A stretch of 64,000 nucleotides of DNA from Lepidostoma basale (GCA_022606425.2 JAHDVF020001252.1:620001-684000), one strand, 5' to 3'; positions 17,486 to 27,626 are shown, counted from the first letter of the stretch. Notes: generated by a model from the sequence alone, not told the origin. Translations and numbers: made by a program.

Positions 17486-18344
17486 ATGCTTTTTCATTAC
17501 TACTAGTATTACATATTTAATGTGGAGTTTCACATCATTGTTCTAGAAACAATCTTCTTTGTTTGGGATTGGTTTGGGATTGGCTTAAGTCTCGTCAGTT
17601 TTAGGATAGGCAGTATGCATGCATCGAAAATTTTTCTTTTTAGACAAATTGGAACCTACTTATTTTCAAAAACTTCTTTCATATCCCCAAAAGCAGCCAG
17701 TCCTACTCTTCTAGGCATTTCGGCTGTTTGGTAACTAACTTATCAACTTAAACCACGTTAATTTCTGTGTCAACAAGAAAAAACAAAAGTTAAAATATGA
17801 TGACAAAAATTACTATAAATATTGTTTTAAGTATGTGTTGAAATAATAGTTAAAAAATTATCATAATTGAGTTGATTTTCCTGATTAACCAGATTTAAAT
17901 TAACCAATAACAATGCACCACTCCCGCCGTTACACGAAAATCGAATTAAGAATTTCCAGATTCAAAAATGTCTGTGTTACCACAGATGAAGATTATTCAG
18001 ATTTCTTTTTCACAATAAAGTACCTACGCCAATCAGTGATTTATTTTTCGTACGAGATACATTATTTACGGATAGCTTATGGTAAATTTAACCCAAATGG
18101 AGGGTCCAGAAAGATCGCCATTTTGAATAAATGTCCCATTGTTCCAATTTCAGCGGTAAATGGCGAAATCGGAATATTTTTTTATTATTATTTAGTGTTT
18201 TAAATTTAGAACTTTAGAATTTAGCTTGGATTTTTTCTAGAACTCGCAAAAAATAGTTAAATTGTTTTGTTATTTAACGTCAGTTTTTAGAATATTGTTT
18301 AAATAAGTCACAACACTTGTAATAATAAGAAAATAATCATCATC
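17486..18344. other. No gene recognised
   Basis: Short frames of 60-96 residues (17522-17734, 17913-18203) show no domain, no splice context and no coding bias that I can defend. Confidence 0.45.
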
Positions 18345-18640
18345 ATGATCATCAGCCGTCTGTCATCCACTGCTGAATGTAGGCCTCTCCCAAAGCCCGC
18401 CACCGCCCCCTATCCATTGCCGCTCCCATCCATCCATGTCCAGCAATCCTCTTCCGATCGTCGGTCCAGCGGGCAGGGGGACGTCCAACTCTACGGAATC
18501 CTGTACGCGGTCTCCACTCCAGAACCCGTCTTCCCCATCGGCTGTCGGTTCTCAGACAGATATGGCCAGCCCACCGCCACTTCAGCCCGCCTATCCGTAG
18601 AAAGTAATGTATTTGGAGAAACTGGATGAGTCGGGATCCA
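18345..18640 (-). pseudogene. RTE-D RT ORF tail
   Basis: The minus strand reads RIGGLKWRWAGHICLRTDSR, RVLEWRPRTGFRRVGRPPAR, WTDDRKRIAGHGW and GEAYIQQWMTDG, then a (GAT)n-type end (inverse at 18336-18352). Same family as the copies at 8605, 53945 and 54738. 5'-truncated. Confidence 0.88.
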
Positions 18641-19129
18641 AGAGTACAGTGAGTCAAATATTCACAGAACAAATCCCACAACCTTCAGATAAACTAAGTC
18701 GATAGCAACCATGAGACGTAGCTTCCAAAATGCTTAAATATGTATTAAATCTTGAAAATAAGATAATATAATAATTTTAACATAGTTACACTTGGGTTGT
18801 GCTCTCATCTTAAAAAAATTCCTTAAATATAGCCATCTCCTATGCAGAAAATGGCAACAAGGAAAGACTCCATAAATAAATTACAGAAAATAACTACTAA
18901 ATCACATTTCCATGTTTCCAGTATATGTAAGATTAAGCCAGAAAATCCATGTTCAAGTCCAAGTCCGAAAAGTATGACTGTGTGTTTGAGGGAAGTCGAC
19001 TCCAAATTCTGGGAATTTCATAAATATTCCGATATATGGAATTTCACAGTGTAAATTCCTAAAGTTTATATGTAATAAATATTTTTGATTTGGTTCCATT
19101 ATGTACGAAAGCTTGAAATTTTCAGAAAA
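18641..19129. other. No gene recognised
   Basis: AT-rich spacer without supported features. Confidence 0.45.
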
Positions 19130-19785
19130 ATGATAAAAGTAGGATAAATCCTGAAGAAAAACATTTATGATAAAATACAGAAAAAATAAAAATAATAAAG
19201 GAAAGTAAAGAGAGCGTCGCAAATAAAATTAAGAAAAAGTCACTTGTTGGGCATAGATGGCCAAAATAATTCAAAAGTTAGAAAGGTGAGAAGGGTGGTG
19301 AGGTGAAAGAGAAATGAGTAAGAATGAAAATGAAAATAAGAGAAGTGGAGTTTCTCTCTGTGAGATTCCATGGACTAGCTAATAAGCATTCCGACATTTG
19401 CCTTACAACAGAGGGAACCATGGAAAACCTCAGTCGGGGACACGACATACCTACTTGTAAAAAAACACATGGTAATTATTTGTTTGCCTCTCGCAACCGA
19501 TCCATAGTTTGGACATATGTAACGAATGGACGAGGAAATAATTGTTAAAAATATATATATACAAATAGTGTGAATGGAAAAAGAAGGCCAAGGAAAATAT
19601 GATGTTACCAAATTAATCACTTACTATAAGGTTGCCATGTTAAAAGTCGAAAAATCAACGAGCGTGCGTTTCACGGTGTATGAATGTAAAAGTGCGTGAG
19701 AGCTATGTCAATGTAGAGCAGTATGGGTGTCCGTCCTATCGACCTACCCCTTCAGAAGAGACTAGTTGATAGTTCATTAATTTAA
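19130..19785 (+). mobile_element. Strongly degraded RTE-A copy
   Basis: Isolated matches in order: AAAAGTAGGATAAATCC, AATTAAGAAAAAGTCACT, AATAGTGTGAATGGAAAAAG, CGAGCGTGCGTTTCACGG, TATGAATGTAAAAGTGCG and CTACCCCTTCAGAAGAGAC. The frames there are shadows. Confidence 0.65.
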
Positions 19786-19917
19786 TCAGTTAATGCATAT
19801 TTTTTCTCTTACCGTTATCAGTTTCGTAACAAAAACTCACTAACTTTGGGATTTACACATCTTTCAAAGAATTCCCATAGTAAATTATTTTTAGATTTGT
19901 ACGTATGAAAACATACG

Positions 19918-20088
19918 TTTTCTAGAATTTTTATCAAATGTATGTGATTGACATCTTTCCCTATCTAAGGTATTATCAAATATCCGGTCATACTTTGATA
20001 ATGCCTTAGAAAGGCGAAACATGTCATTCGCATACATTATTGTTAAACTTCTAGAGAACAGACGTTTTCATTCGTATTAATTATAATA
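19918..20088. repeat. SNAP-1 snapback repeat (best copy)
   Basis: Left arm GTATGAAAACATACG, TTTTCTAGAATTTTTATC, TATCTAAGGTATTATCAAAT. Right arm TTTGATAATGCCTTAGAAAG, GCGAAACATGTCATTCGC, TAAACTTCTAGAGAACAG, ACGTTTTCATTCGTATTAAT. The right arm has TTGATAA (19995-20001), hairpin GCCTT-AGA-AAGGC and GAAACATGTC: the hammerhead layout with core changes C3-to-U and G8-to-A. Confidence 0.8.
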
Positions 20089-20509
20089 ATTCCCTTACTC
20101 GTTTTTACATCGACCTATGTATAGCATATCCCCTTTATAATACCGTTTTCCCGTGTATGTATCAGACATGTCCGAGTCCCTCTTTTAACTTTGCAAATTT
20201 AAAAAAAAAGGCACGAGTGACCCGAGCAGATATAAACCGAGAAGAAAGATTAAAACAAAAGTGAAACCAGAAGTATTATCCGACCTAACCTGTTCTACCA
20301 CGTACACTCGACTACATTAACGTGCGGAGCCTTCTACATATTATATTTAACTAATATACTAGTATGTACTCGTAAACTAACAATCACGCTGTTTCCATTA
20401 GGTTAGGTTAGATTGGATCGGGGCCTAGGTTAAATTATAGTCTCAGAAATGTTCGTAGATCATCACGGCTGGAAGGATCATCTTTGGTACATTTCAAGAT
20501 TTATTTATT
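20089..20509. other. No gene; short TTAGG pair
   Basis: Contains TTAGGTTAGGTTAG at about 20399-20412, two to three insect-telomere-like units. The rest is unrecognised. A 15-bp-scale inverse (TTACCTAACCTAACC) occurs at 21153-21167. Confidence 0.4.
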
Positions 20510-21000
20510 TATCAAATTAAATCTGTTTATTTACTCAAAAGACATTACAAACAGCATAAATATTTATGGCATATATTGACTACAGGTAAAATATTATACA
20601 CATAGAACATAATACCAGGAACGCATTAGAGTTGGTTCGACATTAGGAAGACAAGATACTTTCTAAAATTAAGAGTATTTGTCCCCCGAACGTTCCTTCA
20701 CTAATATGAAAGACGTCAATTGCTCTTCTCACCGGTGTCACCAGAGGCAGATTGGTTCTGGCGGCCGGTAGGTAAAACAATATGTGCTGTGCTGTCTGAG
20801 AAATCTATCAGGGACAAAAATACTAACACTCCCCAGCACTCCCGAGTTCTCAAAATATCCCCTGATTAATCTAAAGAAATGGGTTATGAGATGCCCATCT
20901 CTTCGAAGCTGTAGAGATTGGTTCCGAGCATTCCCAAAAGAATTGCCGTGGGTTAAAGCCTCGGATAACTACCATATGAGAAGCATCCCATAACTATTAT
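20510..21000 (-). mobile_element. LINE-E copy
   Basis: Inverse 3' UTR (TTTATTTACTCAAAAGACAT ... AATACCAGGAACGCATTAGA), then the inverse of the RT tail: ACTAATATGAAAGACGTC and CACCGGTGTCACCAGAGGCA (TPVG region), extending to CCTCGGATAACTACC. Frameshifted. Confidence 0.8.
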
Positions 21001-21150
21001 GCATTCCAATACACCAATGAAACATAATATTATCAATAAAAAGTTTGAGACACAGTTTGAGACACAATTATAACAAAGACAGATACAGCGCCTCCATAAG
21101 GTCAACTACACTATCACAAAATACGTCTCCATTACCAGAGTTTTTTTAAC
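21001..21150 (-). mobile_element. LINE-E2 3' region
   Basis: AAGGTCAACTACACTATC, ACAAAATACGTCTCC matches CAACTCACACTATCACGAAA, TATGTCGACCTCC in the 4435 and 34428 copies. Confidence 0.55.
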
Positions 21151-21174
21151 CTTACCTAACCTAACCACATAATT

Positions 21175-21430
21175 TTCTAGCCTCCTCAACATTCATATTT
21201 TCATTGAACTAACTAACTAACTAATCAGCACGTCGTCTCCCCGAAGGGGTGTGCAGAAAGAATGGTCTGCCACACTGTTCTATTCTGACATACTTCTCTC
21301 ACTTCTTCAACATTCATATATCGTTCATGGATTTCATATATCGCACGTCGATTTCTCCGACTCCTCACTTGACCGACATTCAATATTTGAATGATTTTTA
21401 TTTGATTTCCATTTATATTTGTTTATTTAT
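21175..21430 (-). mobile_element. RTE-A tail, with a second tail scrap
   Basis: GAACTAACTAACTAACTAAT, then CACGTCGTCTCCCCGAAGG (inverse of the UUCG hairpin) and CTTCAACATTCATATATCG. Left of the tail repeat, AGCCTCCTCAACATTCAT (about 21179) is a second, truncated RTE-A scrap in the same orientation. Confidence 0.75.
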
Positions 21431-21459
21431 AATTTCTTTGCTTCAACCGAAAAAATTAA

Positions 21460-21930
21460 GTGTTATGCATAATATGATTAAATGTTATATATGGTCTGTT
21501 CTACTATATGGCTGCGAAACCTGGACTCTGAAAGTTAATGTAATGAACCGGTTGGAAGCGTTCGAGTTGTGGATATACCGCAGAATGCTCCGTATACCGT
21601 GGACCGATAGGGTCAGTAATGCAAACGTACTGCAGAGAGCTAGAGCCAATAGAGAGCTGTTGTCGAGTGTGAAAATAAGAAAGGTCTCATATTTGGGTCA
21701 TGTGCTAAGGGAGAAAAATACAACCTCTTTCGACTGATATTAATGGGTAAAGTGAAGGGACGTCGGGGAGTTGGTAGAAGGCAGCTGTCCTGGCTGCAGA
21801 ACATCAAAGAGTTGGCAGGAATAACAAGAGTTCAGAACCTGTTCCGAATGGCGCAGGATAGAGATGCCTTTGCTGTGTTGATCGCCAACGTTGGGGGGAC
21901 CTGACACGGCACCGAAAGAAGAAGATGCTT
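21460..21930 (+). pseudogene. RTE-C RT ORF tail
   Basis: MIKCYIWSVLLYGCETWTLK, NVMNRLEAFELWIYRRMLRI, PWTDRVSNANVLQRARANRE, RKVSYLGHVLRE; then a frameshift near 21712 and GRRGVGRRQLSWLQNIKELA, FAVLIANVGGT. The 3' end is GAAAGAAGAAG. Confidence 0.88.
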
Positions 21931-21984
21931 AATACGCTGTAGGAATTTTGAAGTGTCTAAATATTAAGTATATCAGAATAGAAA

Positions 21985-22045
21985 AGTGTGACAGTTTTCT
22001 CTGCCTAGTCTTTCAGTGAAACGGTGTGATGGATAGTTAGTAGTT
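21985..22045 (+). mobile_element. RTE-A tail scrap
   Basis: AGTGTGACAGTTTTCTCTGC, CTAGTCTTTCAGTGAAACGG, TGTGATGGATAGTTAG: only the last ~60 bp of the family. Confidence 0.6.
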
Positions 22046-22489
22046 TCACTTTATTCTACAACAAATTGAGTTCATTTATAAATGTAGATGATTGTACCAG
22101 GTTATACGATTATATTAGTATACCAACACAATGAAACCGGTTTGAGAGGTGAATTACAAAACGGAAAGATTTTAAAATCATTATTTTCTAGAAGCATCGT
22201 TATAACGTGTTTGCACACATTGAGCCCCATTTGCTTTTGAAATTTGTGTTGGGTGTGACGTTGAAGCAATGTGTAAAGGGGATATTTTAGATGGTAATTT
22301 ATATCATAACTTTAATGAATACACAACACACTCTTACGATTATATTATTTACCAAGATGGTAGTGAAATAACGACAATTAAATTATGTTTATTACCTGTT
22401 AAATACGTTTTTGGAAATTCCATTTTAGTAATCCAGTAAAAATATTAAAATAATATATTATAATATGTTTACAGCAAAAAGAGAAGTCG
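22046..22489. other. No gene recognised
   Basis: AT-rich. No supported feature. Confidence 0.45.
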
Positions 22490-22995
22490 TGGTTGGGTGG
22501 TAATAAAAGTTCACCATCCAAAATATGAAATATGAAGAATCAAGGATCTCTGATTGTGAGATGTTTTGGACATAAAGAACGAATGGACGAGAAAAGTATG
22601 ATTAAAATGTTGTATACAAGCAGTGTGAGTGGAAGAAAAACCGTGGAAAACCAAGGAAAGCGTGACATGACTAAATTAATCAAATACTGAAGGGTAGCCA
22701 CCTTTGAAGTCGGAAAAATCGGCGGGCGTGAATTATTATTATATATGATGAGTTATATATAATATAAAATGATCGAACAGTGCAGTCTTAAGAAGTTTCT
22801 TAAATTTAACGTCACTATCCTCATACTTAATACCAACAGACCCGCAACGCTGAAAGCACGATCATAGAAACTTGCATGTTACGATGTATGAATGTAGAAG
22901 AAACTCGAGAAGATGTCAGGACAGAGAAGTATGGCGATCTATCCTCTCTGCCTGCTCTTCCAGGGACACGGCATCATGGTTACTTAGTTAGTTTT
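22490..22995 (+). mobile_element. RTE-A copy, interrupted
   Basis: GAGATGTTTTGGACATAAAG, GAACGAATGGACGAG ... AATCGGCGGGCGTG, then an insertion (22731-22872), then TGCATGTTACGATGTATGAA ... TCCTCTCTGCCTGCTCTTCC and TTAGTTAG. The hairpin region is mutated. Confidence 0.75.
22731..22872 (-). mobile_element. Non-LTR C-terminal scrap inserted in RTE-A
   Basis: The minus strand reads YDRAFSVAG, then (frame +1) GSVGIKYEDSDVKFKKLLKT, ALFDHF, and ends in an AATAATAATT-type tail. DRAFSVAG is the L2/CR1-type C-terminal motif also seen at 63053-63451 (DRAFAIAG). Confidence 0.55.
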
Positions 22996-23034
22996 GTTTC
23001 ATGATTATGTCCTAAAAGCGTTAATCGTGTAAGC

Positions 23035-23150
23035 CGTAGGTTCCCAAACGGGGGCAGTACCAGTCCCCCGTTTGCGCTGGAGATTTCAATGGGGGCGGTA
23101 GCGGGTCCAAAAGTATATAGGGGGCGTTGAGGAGGTCGGGGGGCGGTCGT
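23035..23150 (+). mobile_element. Possible hAT-type terminus
   Basis: TAGGTTCCCAAACGGGGGCA, GTACCAGTCCCCCG and G-rich runs resemble the style of hAT ends (CAGTGGTTCCCAAAC...). No partner end or 8-bp duplication was found, so this is tentative. Confidence 0.3.
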
Positions 23151-23279
23151 TGTTTATGTAATTTAAATAAATATGTATGTCATTTTTATAACCTTCATAT
23201 TTTAAATGTATTTTAATAAATAATAATGACATATTTTAAATGTACCGCTTTTATGAATAAACAATTTAAAAAAAAAACT

Positions 23280-23945
23280 TTTTAACGATGTATGACAGAA
23301 TTTCAAATGCTGATATAGGGAAACAATGCAGAGCGGAAGAAAGTATTATGAACAAAATTATGAAAGAATTCTGAGAGACTGAGGAAAACCTAGCATGATC
23401 AAATTAATACATTTAGGAAATTGAAAATAACTTTATTTATAATCCATAAAATATTTAAAAAAAACACGACATGTTTCGGAGGATACCTCCATCTATATAT
23501 CTAGTAAATATATAATCAAAACTAAACAAAAAAAGACTTATATAAAAAAACGCATTTAAAATTCGATACAATACAAAGGAACAATACATTTAAATACAAA
23601 AAATTAACCTGGGCTAATTGATATAAGTACTAATAATTATTTTTTATCAGTAAATACTAATAAATAATGTTAAACAATAATAATACATAATAATAAAATG
23701 ATTTTTAAAAAACAATTAAAATTACATATAAATGTACGTTTCCACAGTGTTAGTGCCTTAGCTTTCAATAAAATGATCAAATTAATCCAATTTTAAAGGT
23801 CAACCATGTTAGAAGTTGGAAGTATCGACGTGCGTGTAGGACTCGCTGTATGAATGTGGAGGAAGCTTAAGAGGTTCAGGATCGAGTCGTGTGACGGTCC
23901 ATTTTTTCTGTCTACCACTCCGGGGAGACTAGTTAGTTGCTTAGA
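23280..23945 (+). mobile_element. RTE-A' copy split by a hammerhead-bearing retroposon
   Basis: Left part ATGTATGACAGAATTTCAAA, TGCTGATATAGGGAAACAAT ... CATGATCAAATTAAT. Right part GATCAAATTAATCCAATTTT ... GACGTGCGTGTAGGACTCGC, TGTATGAATGTGGAGGAAGC, then CCACTCCGGGGAGACTAGTT. The sequence is continuous once 23409-23786 is removed. Confidence 0.8.
23409..23772 (-). mobile_element. Retroposon X, 364 bp, 14-bp TSD
   Basis: Exact 14-bp duplications ATGATCAAATTAAT flank it (23395-23408; 23773-23786). Near its minus-strand 3' end is GGAGG-TAT-CCTCC-GAAACATGTCGTG, the stem II, GAAAC, short stem III and GUC of a hammerhead layout; the CUGAAGA core of the sister copy (27627-28043) is replaced here by TATAGAT. 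No ORF. The TSD length indicates target-primed retroposition. Confidence 0.85.
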
Positions 23946-24234
23946 ACTAAACATTCGAAATTAAAAATATTTAAATTGAAAATCTATTGTGTGCATTATG
24001 AACACGAATCCCATGTAGTCTTGTTGTATTTAATCAAAGCATCGTGAAAAGTGGGCGGTTGCGGGCGGATATCGCGTTCCGCGAATATTACAGGCTACAG
24101 CCATGAGTCTGCACTCGAGCCGCCTAATCTGTGTAGCGAGATGACAAGCTGTACGTTCGAAAACAAATACTCAAAACAATTGCTATACTCGTATGTACAC
24201 AAAAGTATATAACAAAAGCAGACACAGTGATGGC
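23946..24234. other. No gene recognised
   Basis: Includes a GC-richer patch (24045-24125, GGGCGGTTGCGGGCGGATAT) with no identified origin. Confidence 0.4.
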
Positions 24235-24445
24235 AACAAACAAGTTCTGAGGACTTCCGAGAGGATGATAGCAAGATACTAAAATATCGTGTGAGGAACA
24301 CGAGGGTATGATAGATACGTGAGCCTGAGGATATGATAAGATAAAATAGACAATGAAGGAGAGACTGATACAGTCATATCCAAAGAATGGACACCACCAG
24401 ACTCCCCAATATTGCACTACATAATCAACCTCACGGAACTCAACC
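24235..24445 (+). mobile_element. Degraded RTE-B copy
   Basis: TTCTGAGGACTTCCGAGAGG, ATCGTGTGAGGAACACG, TGAGCCTGAGGATATGATAA, AAGAATGGACACCACCAGAC, TTGCACTACATAATCAACCT: the same order as 52995-53370. Frames are broken; the minus-strand frames here are shadows. Confidence 0.7.
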
Positions 24446-25010
24446 TTATGAATGGATACATTGCATTGACGAGCCCGAGTGCTATTCGGGCAATCGTATT
24501 ACGACTTCGGTAGTGGTTTTTAAACCCGCATTTTATAAAATAATAATTTAGGTAAATTAATAAAAAATAATAGGCAGGGAACATAAAACTGAAATGTAAT
24601 GATTGCTTAAAAATAAAAGAGCACATAATATGCACTAATAAAAACTTTTCTGAATTCGCAAACTATCTCATTGAAAAAGATCATTCATTTAATAAAGATA
24701 ATGGCGTTGAAATTTTGCATGTTAATAATCGAAATATAACTTAGAACAATCTTGAAATTTTATAAATCAACAAAGAATTTAAAATAAAAAGAAAATATTA
24801 TAAATAATCAAAAAAAAATTATGTCATCTTTAATTTATTTCCTTTGTTATACGTTAATACCTGGGCCTCAATAATTACTTAAAATTATTATTTTAAATTT
24901 ATTCATAAATTGTTTTATAACAAGAGCATAAACGTTCCGAAATAAATCTTTTTAATATCTGTCGAAACTGACCACATTTGTGAAAAAAATCATAATATAT
25001 TTTTAATATT
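24446..25010. other. AT-rich, no gene
   Basis: Very AT-rich. The segment TTAATACCTGGGCCTCAATA and on to 24990 resembles 32140-32290 (TTAATACCTGAACCCAAATA ... CTGACCACATTTGT), so a ~150-bp dispersed repeat is present in both places, each time beside an RTE-A copy. Confidence 0.5.
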
Positions 25011-25013
25011 TAA

Positions 25014-25815
25014 CTAACTAACTAACTAACCATCACGCCGTCTCCCCGAAGGGGTAGGCAGAAAGAATGGACTGCCACACCTTTCTTTCCTGACATATTT
25101 CTCTCGCTTCCTCAACATTCATACATCGTGTCATGCACGCGTCGATTTCTCTGACTCCTCACATGGCCGACATTCAATATTTGATTTATTTGATCGTGCC
25201 ACGTTTTCCTTGGTCTTCCTCTATTTCTGGTTCCATTTACATCATTAACATATAATTTTTACCATTCTTTCTTCATTCATTCTTTCCATATGTCCAAACC
25301 ATCTTAATGATCCTTTCATTATTTTGTTCATACACCATCATTCGCACCGCATTCACTTCTTATATTTTCATTCGACACTCTATCATACACAGAGTATCCA
25401 CACATTCGTCTAAGAGATCTCATTTCTACTTCATTTATTCTACTTTCATCCTTCCTTTGCCAGTTCCATGCTTCGCTTCCATACATAAGGGTCGGTAGAA
25501 GAACACCATTGTGCACTGCCATTCTAGCTTTTTTGGATAGGTTTTTGTTTGTGATGACAACTTTAAGTGCACCATTCACTTTGTTGCCTGCCCCAACCCT
25601 TCTTTCAATATCCCTCTCCACTCTCCCATCTCTTGTAAAGATACTACCTAAATACACAAACTCAACTACTTGCTCCAAGTTTTCACCATTCACGCTAATG
25701 TTGCAGACTGTCGTGGTTTCTTCCTTTTCAAAAATCATTACCTTGGACTTATTAACATTCATCATCAGATCATTTCGCATGCATACCTCATACATACAAT
25801 TCACCAGGACTTGTA
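25014..25815 (-). pseudogene. RTE-A, longest copy in the window
   Basis: Tail (TAAC)n at 25014-25030, the UUCG hairpin (inverse CCCCGAAGGGG), then the C-terminal region. The open frame 25804-25328 reads LMMNVNKSKVMIFEKEETTT, CNISVNGENLEQVVEFVYLG, SIFTRDGRVERDIERRVGAG, NKVNGALKVVITNKNLSKKA and RMAVHNGVLLPTLMYGSEAW. VEFVYLGS is the post-catalytic RT zone of this LINE group; the FADD-type active site lies upstream and is lost to 5' truncation at 25815. Confidence 0.9.
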
Positions 25816-25829
25816 GTTTAATATTTATA

Positions 25830-25940
25830 TTTATATAATATCACTGATGAAGGGCTTGTGTGTCCGAAACTAGTTTGGTATTTAATTTTTTTTTTAATAA
25901 AGTGAGTGTCGTATACTAAGTATATAAAAAAAGAAACATA
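25830..25940 (+). ncRNA. Hammerhead-like motif, family 3 (best copy)
   Basis: CTGATGA (25844-25850), stem II GGGC-TTGTGT-GTCC (25852-25865), GAAAC (25866-25870), and self-complementary ACTAGT (25869-25874) as a possible dimeric stem III, followed by T. Downstream it shares TTTGGTATTTAATTTTTT and AATAAAGTGAGTGTCGTATA, then AGTATATAAAAAA with 44825-44935 and, inverted, 31285-31370. It abuts the truncated 5' end of RTE-A. Confidence 0.5.
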
Positions 25941-26524
25941 AGTTTGTACTTATAAAAAAATATAAATAAATAAAAATTGGTTTTAATAAAATTACTTTGT
26001 CGTTATTATGCACGTTGATGCTAAAATTCAAATGGTTAAAATAATATAAATATATTGCATCTTATTTTGAAAATAAGTTATTTGAATTAAATGATGATAA
26101 TGAGGTTAGCTGGTGTGCAGGGAATTGTATGTGAATATAATTATAACGTATTGTGTTGTGGGTATTAAATAACTATTCATATGTGCAGCCCGTTAATGTA
26201 AAGAAGGAAATGACTTTCTAAACCAGCCATCCATACCGCTTGTATAATATAATATAATATAACATTATTATTAATAATACTGTTTCGCATAATACTACGA
26301 GAATAATTATAAAAAAAATGCAATGAAATACATACTTATTAATTACAAATGTTCAAATAAATATTATTAAAAAAACATCACATATCTTCAAGAGTTTTTA
26401 CTTATATGATAACAACATTTTTATATAGGTTTTTTTTAAGGTATGATTTTTAAACTGGCAACATTGTTTCTACAGACTTCAATTTGACAGTTGACAGTTG
26501 ATTTGTAGTCAGTACATTTTGCCA
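25941..26524. other. AT-rich, no gene
   Basis: No repeat recognised until the transposase remnant. A (TATAA)n run lies at about 26245-26265. 26410-26524 may be the 5' non-coding part of the element that follows. Confidence 0.45.
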
Positions 26525-26531
26525 TTTTACC

Positions 26532-26945
26532 ATGAATAGACTAACGTCAGAACAGCGCTTGCAAAGTGTGCAAATTTATATTGAAAATCATGGTTCGGTT
26601 GGTCATGTTAGAAGTCAGAGGAATCGACGTGCGTGTATGACTCGTTGTATGAATGTGGAGGAAGCTAGAGAGGTTTGCCAGGATAGAGTAGTGTGGCGGT
26701 CCATTCTCTCTGGCTACCCCTGCGGGGAAACGGCGTGATGGTTTGTTGTTGTTGTTGGTTCGGTTCGTCAAACTTACGTGCACTACGTCCATCTTACGGC
26801 CGACATAATCGTCCATCCGAGCAAGTTATTCGGAAGACCATGGATCTTTTTCGCACCACGTACACTCTAGTAGATAATACGCATCCACAAAGACGACAAT
26901 TGTCGAAAATTAGACTTCACGATTGCGCTTCATATGCCCGAAATC
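26532..26945 (+). pseudogene. DUF4817-type transposase N-terminus, interrupted
   Basis: Before the insertion: MNRLTSEQRLQSVQIYIENHGSV. After it: RALRPSYGRHNRPSEQVIRK, TMDLFRTTYTLVDNTHPQRR. Together these are the helix-turn-helix region found at the N-terminus of some mariner/Tc1-related insect transposases (DUF4817). A one-base deletion shifts the frame just after the junction (RQTY then RALRP). No catalytic domain follows. Confidence 0.75.
26601..26756 (+). mobile_element. RTE-A' insertion with 9-bp TSD
   Basis: 156 bp bounded by exact GGTTCGGTT repeats (26592-26600; 26757-26765). It runs from GGTCATGTTAGAAGTCAGAG through RRACMTRCMNVEEAREVCQD and VWRSILSGYPCGETA to the CCC-UGCG-GGG hairpin and (GTT)n. 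The ends define the real 3' end of this family. Confidence 0.93.
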
Positions 26946-27049
26946 ATATTTAAACAATAATGGCATAAAATTATCTATTAAATAAGTGATTATCTAATTA
27001 TTTTGTTCCATAAAGGTTTCGCCAGCCGCGTATTCTCAATTCTAACTAT
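26946..27049. other. Spacer
   Basis: Short AT-rich gap; nothing recognised. Confidence 0.4.
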
Positions 27050-27495
27050 TTAATAACCATCATGTCGTTTCCTCGAAGGGGTGGGCAGAGAAAATTCGCC
27101 GCAACACTTTTCTATTCTGTCATACATCTCACATTCCTCTCTATTCATACATCGCGATTATTCGATTATTACAATTTTTTTTACAACCGCCATTCAATAA
27201 TTGATTGATTTGCTCATATCATAATTTCTTTGCCTTTTCTAGACTTTTTCGAATACACACTGCCTATATACAACTTTTGAATTCTTTCCGCATCCATTCG
27301 TACCGTATTATGTTCAAACCACTATAGTGATTTTCATTTAAATATTATTGATGAAGGATCAAACTGTCTTCCGTTTTTTCCTTCTTACTTCTTCCGGAAT
27401 TCTGTCAATTATGGTACTTTTTACTTTATTCCGAATTGCCTCATTCATACGTCATTTATCATTATTTTGCCAGCTCCAATTGCATTGTAGTTTTA
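27050..27495 (-). mobile_element. Degraded RTE-A copy
   Basis: ATAACCATCATGTCGTTTCC, TCGAAGGGGTGGGCAGAG, CTATTCATACATCGCGATTA, then TTATTTTGCCAGCTCCAATT at the upstream end, all inverse. Reading frames are destroyed. Confidence 0.7.
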
Positions 27496-27626
27496 TTTAA
27501 GACTGATAGCATGGATTTAAATTAATGGTACCTATTAGGAATATTGAGTATATCTCCAATATGAGCAGTAAATGCTTCGTGAAATTGAACCCGTTCTGCC
27601 CTATCATCCAGTTAAATTTGACATTA

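Noticed and set aside
20399..20412. Telomeric (TTAGG)n array
   Set aside because: Only two to three units here and at 21153; the (TTAG)n runs elsewhere are LINE tails, not TTAGG.
27340..27385. Hammerhead-like TTGATGA...CTTCC string
   Set aside because: It lies inside an antisense RTE-A copy, and the GAAA block is absent.
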